Assembly: GCF_016881065.1 (NCBI RefSeq)
Contig: NZ_WXYN01000007.1
Location: 186,001-250,000 of the forward strand
DNA from: Planococcus soli
GTDB lineage: Bacteria > Bacillota > Bacilli > Bacillales_A > Planococcaceae
DNA: 64,000 nt
Reading direction: 5' to 3'
The notes beneath the pieces are model-generated. The model searched no databases. It saw only the letters and a program-made list of their open reading frames with translations, and was not told where the DNA came from. Shown here piece by piece: positions 59,263 to 64,000 of this stretch. The position numbers and the translations under genes were made by a program. Positions within the stretch are counted from its first letter, which is position 1. The number at the start of each line of letters is the position of its first letter.

Positions 59263-59748
59263 CTAGGCTCTTGTATCAAAAAAACCTTGATTGTTTGTTT
59301 GTGGCTTTTGCTGACCTGCCGGTGATTGGTAATTGAAATGCTGTTGTTTCGTTTTTGTCACTTGAGTGATCATATGTTGAACAAAGCTCATCGAGTCTTC
59401 CAGGATTTTTTCGTTGACTTTGTTTTTCACCTGCAGCTCAGTTAAAAGCATTTGTAACGTTGTCAATTGTGAGTGGAGCTCTTGTTTTACGTGTTCATCT
59501 GGAATCTGTTCTGCAAACTGGCTGAATGTCAGGCCAGGATGCTCTTCCAATACGTCGGCTACAAGTTGCTGCCGCTCGTCTTCCAATTGGCTAAGCTGTT
59601 TAACCAGCTTCGTTTCTTCTTTCACAAGCTCTGTCAGTTCATCGACTTTTCGTTCGATCAACACCGTCTGCTTGCGTTCGGCATAACGGATAAGCTGTTT
59701 TTGTATGCTGATCAATTCGTCCAGCGTGTTTACTACTAAGTTCAGCAT
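59263..59748 (-). CDS. flgN: Flagellar export chaperone FlgN
   Basis: A 161-residue helical chaperone for FlgK and FlgL: LNLVVNTLDELISIQKQLIRYAERKQTVLIERKVDELTELVKEETKLVKQLSQLEDERQQLV and a later coiled-coil stretch. Its position between flgM and flgK is standard. GAGGAGGGT precedes the ATG. Confidence 0.9.
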   Translation of the reverse strand: MLNLVVNTLDELISIQKQLIRYAERKQTVLIERKVDELTELVKEETKLVKQLSQLEDERQQLVADVLEEHPGLTFSQFAEQIPDEHVKQELHSQLTTLQMLLTELQVKNKVNEKILEDSMSFVQHMITQVTKTKQQHFNYQSPAGQQKPQTNNQGFFDTRA

Positions 59749-59778
59749 CCGATACCCTCCTCTTTTAAGAGCCCTACT

Positions 59779-60048
59779 TTATTTATCGAACCAGAATTGA
59801 TGAACTTTATCTGCTACCTTGCCCGCATCGACCTGGTATTCACCTGATGACACCTGAGCTTTTAGGAGCTGGATCTTTTCTTGTCTTTCAATATCAACAT
59901 TGGCATTTTTTTCGAACATCGCCTTCGCCTGGTTTGAAATCTGAAGTTCGTCTTCTTTTTGCAGCGACTTTGTTTTGGCGGCCGGAGCCACCTGCAATTT
60001 TTGATAAGCTTGAATAAAGGAAGAACCATTCGTTTTGTCAATATTCAT
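59779..60048 (-). CDS. flgM: Anti-sigma-28 factor FlgM
   Basis: An 89-residue anti-sigma factor with a disordered N-terminus (MNIDKTNGSSFIQAYQKLQVAPAAKTKS) and the C-terminal sigma-binding part (DIERQEKIQLLKAQVSSGEYQVDAGKVADKVHQFWFDK). It holds SigD inactive until the hook is finished and FlgM is removed. The operon it belongs to has its own SigD promoter, giving the classical feedback. Confidence 0.94.
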   Translation of the reverse strand: MNIDKTNGSSFIQAYQKLQVAPAAKTKSLQKEDELQISNQAKAMFEKNANVDIERQEKIQLLKAQVSSGEYQVDAGKVADKVHQFWFDK

Positions 60049-60081
60049 TCCTTCACCGCCCTCTAGTTTAGTTTCGTTCTC

Positions 60082-60513
60082 TTATCGTATTTTCCAATAT
60101 TGCGCGTTGACCTTTGGCCTTACTCGTTTTCTTCCGGTTTCCTCTAAAAACTTATCATTTTTCAGTGTCGCATCGATCTCCAGCGAAAAATCCTTGAAAC
60201 AGTCATCGCACAGGATCTGTCTTTTGATTACTTTACCACAATGCTTGCACGGGTAACCCAAATTCGGCAAGTCGTCTGCGTAAATGCGCCCGTCGCGAAT
60301 AAAATCGGCAATTTGTTTTACAGAGACATTTGTGGACAAGCTGACATCTTGAATATTCGCAAAGCGATTGGCTTCGATTTTCAGAAACTCGTTTACTATC
60401 TTGAATTCCTCTTCGATTTCCTTGTAGCAGTCCAGGCAATAGTCAGTGTAGTCCTTAAGGAATAATGTACCGCAAATTCGGCAATTATCTAGCTGATTTG
60501 CTTTCATATCCAC
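60082..60513 (-). CDS. yvyF: YvyF-type flagellar operon protein (TIGR03826)
   Basis: A 141- to 143-residue protein with two zinc-ribbon-like cysteine clusters: CRICGTLF...YCLDCYKEIEE near the N-terminus and CKHCGKVIKRQILCDDCF near residue 90, separated by a winged-helix-like segment (DVSLSTNVSVKQIADFIRDGRIY). Matches the YvyF/TIGR03826 family found next to flgM in Bacillus. Either the GTG at 60513 or the ATG two codons later (AGGTGAG five bases upstream) may start it. First gene after the SigD promoter. Confidence 0.88.
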   Translation of the reverse strand: MDMKANQLDNCRICGTLFLKDYTDYCLDCYKEIEEEFKIVNEFLKIEANRFANIQDVSLSTNVSVKQIADFIRDGRIYADDLPNLGYPCKHCGKVIKRQILCDDCFKDFSLEIDATLKNDKFLEETGRKRVRPKVNAQYWKIR

Positions 60514-60537
60514 TCACCTGACCTTCTCTATAGATTT

Positions 60538-60564
60538 ATATCGGCAGTTTTGCCAAAATGTTTA
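60538..60564 (-). promoter_or_regulatory. SigD promoter of yvyF-flgM-flgN-flgK-flgL
   Basis: On the minus strand TAAA (60561-60564), exactly 15 bases, then GCCGATAT (60538-60545): a perfect match to the SigD consensus. The start codon of yvyF is about 25 bases downstream. Confidence 0.9.
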
Positions 60565-60619
60565 GCGGAATTTCAATTTTTTCTGCTTTAATAGTACATG
60601 GCTTTTCCAATACTCTTCT

Positions 60620-61045
60620 TTACTGCATTTTAAATTCTGTCACCAGGACACGATCCACTTTTCCTTTTTCAAAAACTTCCGATAAGCGTGCCGCAAGTTC
60701 TTCTTCAATCAATGTAATTCCGCTTTCTCCGATCAATTCATCTTTTGTAAAGCTTGCAACGGTCGCAATAACTGCTGCCCGCACCTCAGCAGTACGTTTT
60801 TCTGCTTCTTCTTTTGTTTCCGTATTACTTAACAGGATATTAAACTGAACAACCCCAAAGTTTCCTGGAGATGCCAGATTTGTCGTGATCACGTCGGTGT
60901 CGATGCTCATTTCTGCCAACTCTTCAGCGCTTAGCGGTTTTTCCTCTTCAGCTTCGACGTCTTTCTGCACGAAGTAAAATGCGGCACCTACACCCATAAC
61001 TACTGCAATAATGACAACACCAATGATTTTCTTTAGTTTTCCCAT
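60620..61045 (-). CDS. fliL: Flagellar stator-associated protein FliL
   Basis: A 141-residue protein with a short cytoplasmic start, one membrane helix (KIIGVVIIAVVMGVGAAFYFV) and an extracytoplasmic SPFH-like domain ending VDRVLVTEFKMQ. It supports stator units. In Bacillus it lies between flbD and fliM; here it follows motB instead. AGAGGTG precedes the ATG used; the longer frame begins inside motB. Confidence 0.92.
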   Translation of the reverse strand: MGKLKKIIGVVIIAVVMGVGAAFYFVQKDVEAEEEKPLSAEELAEMSIDTDVITTNLASPGNFGVVQFNILLSNTETKEEAEKRTAEVRAAVIATVASFTKDELIGESGITLIEEELAARLSEVFEKGKVDRVLVTEFKMQ

Positions 61046-61055
61046 GGTACACCTC

Positions 61056-61850
61056 TTAATCGTCAGTTTCTTTTTCATAAGGTGAAATCAGCACTTCGAC
61101 ACGGCGATTTTCCGCCCGCCCTTCTGGTGTGTCGTTTGCAGCAATCGGATGGTACTCGCTATAGCCGGATGCACTGAATTTCTGCGGGTCGAGATCATCA
61201 TTTTCGAGCAGAATTTTCATGAAATTAATAGCGCGTGCAGAACTCAATTCCCAATTTGATGGAAATTCCTCTGTACCTGTTGGAATATTATCTGTATGCC
61301 CTTCGATGAAAATCATCCGCGGGGGATCCGAAATGAGTAAATTCGAAATTTCATTCGCAATGGTCTGTGACCCGTCTCGCATATCCGCACTTCCTGACTC
61401 GAACAGCACACCTTCTTTGATCGTAATCATCAGGCCTTTCGTGGTCATCTCCGTCTGAAGACGAGGCGACAGCCCTTTTTCATCAATATACGCTTCTATC
61501 TTCGTCTGGAAATCCTGCAATTCCCGCTGATCTTTCGCAGCAAGAATCTCTTCCGGGCTTTCACCCGACGGCGGATCCTCGCTCAATTCGGCAGTTGGCG
61601 ATGTGTCAAAGCTCTCAACCGGCGCCTGTTCATCCAGTATGCCGGTGCCGCCCTGCAACTCGCTGTTGAATGATTCGGCGATGGCGTTGAACTTTTCGGC
61701 ATCCACTTGACTGGAAGCGAACAGCACGATAAACAGCGCCAAAAGCAGCGTCAAAATATCGGCATAAGGCAAGAGCCAGGCTTCATCGACATGTTCTTCA
61801 TGCTTTTTTTTACGCTTCAACTTGAACACCGCTTTCTTCTTGAGATTCAA
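61056..61850 (-). CDS. motB: Stator protein MotB
   Basis: A 264-residue stator protein: basic N-terminus (KLKRKKKHEEHVDE), one membrane helix with the essential aspartate in PYADILTLLLALFIVLFASS, a plug/linker, and an OmpA-like peptidoglycan-binding domain (MIFIEGHTDNIPTGT...ELSSARAINFM...SASGYSEYHPIAANDTPEGRAENRRVEVLI). The ribosome site is not obvious: the TTG at 61850, a GTG at 61829 and a TTG at 61820 are all possible, all overlapping motA. Confidence 0.93.
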   Translation of the reverse strand: MNLKKKAVFKLKRKKKHEEHVDEAWLLPYADILTLLLALFIVLFASSQVDAEKFNAIAESFNSELQGGTGILDEQAPVESFDTSPTAELSEDPPSGESPEEILAAKDQRELQDFQTKIEAYIDEKGLSPRLQTEMTTKGLMITIKEGVLFESGSADMRDGSQTIANEISNLLISDPPRMIFIEGHTDNIPTGTEEFPSNWELSSARAINFMKILLENDDLDPQKFSASGYSEYHPIAANDTPEGRAENRRVEVLISPYEKETDD

Positions 61851-62607
61851 GCATACGGTCTTTCGCCGGCAAGTAAGTCAACAGCTTTTCTTCTACAGTC
61901 CGGACTGGCAGCCCTTCCTGAACAGCCAGCAAACCTTCTAGCATAATCATTTTTGTTTTGGCTTCTGCTTCGGATTTCCGTTTCAGCTTGTTGGCAAATG
62001 GATGCCATAATACATAGCCTGAGAAAATCCCGAACAGGGTCGCGATAAACGCGGCGGATATGGATTTACCGAGCAAAGCCACATCGTCCAAGTGGCCAAG
62101 TGCGGCAACCAACCCGATAACGGCACCCAGCACACCCAGTGTAGGGGCATATGTACCTGCCTGCGCAAAGATTTTTGCCCCTAGTTCATGGCGTTCTTCC
62201 ATCGCAACAATTTCCTCTTCCATCAAATCACGGATCTGTTCCTGTGACTGGCCGTCAACGACCATCTTCAGGCCGCGCTGTAAAAACGGATCTTCTACTT
62301 CTTCCGACTTTTCTTCCAATGCCAGCAAGCCTTCTTTTCGAGCCAGCATGGCCCAGCCAGTGAACATCGGTATCAATTCTTTGATGGAGACTTTTTTTTC
62401 TTCTCTGAATATCACTTTAAATAAGCTGGGAATCTTTTTTACTTCGTCCATTGGAAACGCAACGAGGATACAGGCGATGGTTCCGGCAAAGATGATCACC
62501 AGCGCCGCTGGATTATATAATGCGATCGGGCTTGATCCCTTCAGAATCATTCCGCCAATCAGCACGACAAATCCTAATATGACTCCTATCCATGATGTCT
62601 TATCCAC
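61810..62607 (-). CDS. motA: Stator protein MotA
   Basis: A 265-residue protein with four membrane helices. The cytoplasmic loop between helices 2 and 3 contacts FliG, and the conserved proline segment GTYAPTLGVLGAVIGLVAALGHLDD is present. With MotB it forms the ion-driven stator; the sequence alone does not settle protons versus sodium. GTG start with TGAGGT upstream. Confidence 0.94.
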   Translation of the reverse strand: MDKTSWIGVILGFVVLIGGMILKGSSPIALYNPAALVIIFAGTIACILVAFPMDEVKKIPSLFKVIFREEKKVSIKELIPMFTGWAMLARKEGLLALEEKSEEVEDPFLQRGLKMVVDGQSQEQIRDLMEEEIVAMEERHELGAKIFAQAGTYAPTLGVLGAVIGLVAALGHLDDVALLGKSISAAFIATLFGIFSGYVLWHPFANKLKRKSEAEAKTKMIMLEGLLAVQEGLPVRTVEEKLLTYLPAKDRMLESQEESGVQVEA

Positions 62608-62677
62608 GTTTATACCTCATTTCATTTGCATGTATAATTTTTTTTTGAAATCCTCCAAAACAAACGGTATTTGGTGG

Positions 62678-62819
62678 GAAGAAATCGCTCTAGGCGGACG
62701 CTTTCGGGCCCACAGGATGTGGGTCATGCAGCTGGCGCGGCTTCTGCCGCTTCCCTCGCTGTGCTCAGTCCAGTGGCTCCAGCTCGTGCTGTACCCGCAG
62801 GAGTCGCCGCCTTCCGCTC
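62678..62819 (+). repeat. Dispersed GC-rich intergenic repeat, family B, copy 2
   Basis: GAAGAAATCGCTCTAGGCGG ... GGAGTCGCCGCCTTCCGCTC, same orientation as 56762-56880, with an extra segment (GGGCCCACAGGATGTGGGTC) after CGCTTTC. Complementary ends. It lies upstream of motA, between it and fliS. Confidence 0.8.
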
Positions 62820-62929
62820 AACCTTCCTATTTTTCAAGATATATTGATTTATAGAGCATAACTAATTAAATTCATCTGTTTATAAAAAACTGAGAAAAGT
62901 ACTCTAGCTTTATATTCACTATAGTACTT

Positions 62930-63030
62930 AGCGCCGGCGCGTTCACGGGCTAAGCGAAGCAAGAAGACTGGTGTACTTTGCCCGGCTTCTTGCGGGAGCT
63001 ATGCCCAAAGCGGCCGAAGCGATTTAGAAA
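62930..63030. repeat. GC-rich palindromic intergenic element
   Basis: Contains GCCGGCGCG, then AGCAAGAAG and CTTCTTGC as complementary arms about 30 bases apart, flanked by GGGCTAAGC / GCTATGCCC. It looks like a REP-type hairpin sequence. No second copy is in the window. It lies nine bases downstream of the fliS stop. Confidence 0.5.
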
Positions 63031-63038
63031 TTTTTCGC

Positions 63039-63416
63039 TTACTTGTTTTTCGCCAATGCCATGGCTTCTTTCCAGGTGTTGCGCATGTCTGTCATGAGTG
63101 TTTCCACTTCTTCCAGCGCTGCTGTGTCGTTTTTCATGTTGGCGTCCAAGAGGCGTGTGTACATGTATTCGTACATTTGGGCCAGCCCGGCTGACATTTC
63201 GATTTTCAAGTCTAATGTGACGCGGAGTTCCTGGACGATGTTTTGGGCTTTGATGATGTTGGTGTTTTTTTCTTCGAACTTTTTATCGGCCAGTGCGCGT
63301 TTTGCCATTTTCATGAATTTCAGGCTGCCGTTGTACAGCATCAGGGTCAGTTCCTGGGGTGATGCTGTCATTGCTGAGTTTTGCTGGTAAGTCTGGTAAG
63401 GATTGATCGTTGCCAT
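63039..63416 (-). CDS. fliS: Flagellin export chaperone FliS
   Basis: A 125-residue four-helix chaperone: MATINPYQTYQQNSAMTASPQELTLMLYNGSLKFMKMAKRALADKKFEEKNTNIIKAQNIVQELRVTLDLKIEMSAGLAQMYEYMYTRLLDANMKND, textbook FliS. It binds flagellin until export. GGGGGAAAAG precedes the ATG; a seven-codon longer frame overlaps fliT. Confidence 0.95.
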   Translation of the reverse strand: MATINPYQTYQQNSAMTASPQELTLMLYNGSLKFMKMAKRALADKKFEEKNTNIIKAQNIVQELRVTLDLKIEMSAGLAQMYEYMYTRLLDANMKNDTAALEEVETLMTDMRNTWKEAMALAKNK

Positions 63417-63437
63417 GTGTTCTTTTCCCCCTAGCAT

Positions 63438-63824
63438 TTAGTTCCGTTTGTCGATAAATGAACCTTCAGTGGATACGGTCTGATAAGCGCTGCTGTATTT
63501 TTTGGATATTTCTTTTGTCTGGGCAATGCGATTGATTTGTGTAAAAAAGGATTGATGCAAATTGTTGAGCAAGAGGTGAAGCTGTTGATCGATTTCCTTT
63601 ACTTGCTCAATGATGGACTGCTCTTCGGCTGTCCACTGGAAGTTTTTTTGCTTCATGAAGGTTTCCAGCTGCTTTATGGATTGCTGCCGGCGATGGAAGA
63701 TGGTCTCAAGCGATTCAACGCTGCCTTCTTCATTAGCTTCCATCCGTAAATTGATGTCCTTGGCTTTTTTGTAGAGCTCCTGTGTCTGTTCCAGAAAGGC
63801 ATACATAATTGTTTTTGAGCTCAT
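63438..63824 (-). CDS. fliT: FliT-like flagellar protein
   Basis: A 128-residue helical protein following fliD and preceding fliS, the standard position of FliT, the chaperone for FliD. Contents: LEQTQELYKKAKDINLRM, then HRRQQSIKQLETFMKQKN and a C-terminal coiled coil. Its ATG overlaps the fliD stop (TAATG). Identified by position and helical pattern more than by motif. Confidence 0.85.
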   Translation of the reverse strand: MSSKTIMYAFLEQTQELYKKAKDINLRMEANEEGSVESLETIFHRRQQSIKQLETFMKQKNFQWTAEEQSIIEQVKEIDQQLHLLLNNLHQSFFTQINRIAQTKEISKKYSSAYQTVSTEGSFIDKRN

Positions 63825-64000
63825 TACGCGCCACCAAACATGTTCTGCTGCATCCAGGTGCTTTGGGAGTTCATCTGGCTTAGCGCTTTCTCCATTGCCG
63901 TGAACTGCTTCCAGTAGCGGTCTTCTACGCGCGTCAGGCGGTCCTGCCAGCGGCTGATTTCGTCATTCATCTGTTTGATTTTTTTAGAGAGCGTGCTGTT
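63824..64000 (-). CDS. fliD: Filament cap protein FliD, C-terminal 58 residues (partial)
   Basis: The window cuts this gene; only the C-terminus is visible, reading in part NSTLSKKIKQMNDEISRWQD, VEDRYWKQFTAMEKALSQMN, SQSTWMQQNMFGGA. This coiled-coil end with RYWKQFTAMEKALSQMNSQSTWM is typical of FliD, which caps the growing filament. The stop codon TAA overlaps the fliT start. Confidence 0.92.
   Translation of the reverse strand, partial: NSTLSKKIKQMNDEISRWQDRLTRVEDRYWKQFTAMEKALSQMNSQSTWMQQNMFGGA

Noticed and set aside
62638-62646. A9 run upstream of motA as a phase-variable promoter spacer
   Set aside because: A TTATAC -10-like box follows the run on the minus strand, but no acceptable -35 element exists at a suitable distance.

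Overview
The window reads as chromosomal DNA of a Gram-positive member of the Bacillales, most likely Planococcaceae (Planococcus or a close relative). The evidence is purine-rich Shine-Dalgarno sites of the AGGAGG type, YteA, LrgAB, PxpABC and RlmI-like genes of Bacillus type, a FliY-type motor switch, FlbD/SwrD, FlhF/FlhG, SwrB- and YaaR-like flagellar accessory genes, and intergenic repeat families of a kind common in this group. The genus is an inference. No tRNA, rRNA, CRISPR array, prophage or intact insertion sequence was seen.

Region 1 (about 1-33.5 kb) is an ordinary housekeeping and transport region made of short transcription units, mostly on the minus strand and mostly bounded by clear intrinsic terminators. 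In order it holds: a fibronectin-like protein; DCC, NTF2-like, YteA and APH-like genes; a preQ1-I riboswitch ahead of queF and a queuosine-precursor transporter; an EEP phosphohydrolase; a GNAT/BmrA-like ABC exporter/MerR-TipAS unit; an Fsr-like MFS exporter; a DUF3817 protein; an RlmI-like methyltransferase; two tandem SpoIIAA-like paralogues; a GntR regulator facing brnQ; a CidA/LrgB pair; a TetR-controlled ABC-2 exporter; an orphan amino-acid binding lipoprotein; 5-oxoprolinase pxpBCA; an oligopeptide importer (oppA, then oppBCD, without oppF); and Nudix, HAD and NAT/transglutaminase-like genes.

Region 2 (about 33.5-64 kb) is almost entirely flagellar. A minus-strand operon of 26 genes runs flgB-flgC-fliE-F-G-H-I-J-K-flgD-flgE-flbD-fliM-fliY-fliO-P-Q-R-flhB-flhA-flhF-flhG-sigD-swrB-like-yaaR-like-pilZ. 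Its leader contains what I read as a class I c-di-GMP (GEMM-I) riboswitch followed by an intrinsic terminator, and its last gene encodes a PilZ c-di-GMP receptor with both binding motifs. The operon therefore appears bracketed by a c-di-GMP-sensing RNA at its head and a c-di-GMP-sensing protein at its tail. Divergent from it are the rod genes flhO-flhP. Further right, on the minus strand, lie fliD (partial)-fliT-fliS, motA-motB-fliL, and yvyF-flgM-flgN-flgK-flgL. The last group has an exact SigD promoter.

The most unusual aspect of the flagellar region is what is missing. No chemotaxis gene (cheY, B, A, W, C, D) lies where the Bacillus fla/che operon carries them, and the CheY-P docking peptide of FliM is degenerate. 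FliY keeps only one of its two CheC-type phosphatase motifs. fliL has moved from beside fliM to beside the stator genes. Small-scale features worth attention are a (ACTT)15 microsatellite just past flgL, an A11 tract in flhG, a six-unit array with an exact 20-bp period upstream of the EEP gene, and two dispersed intergenic repeat families.
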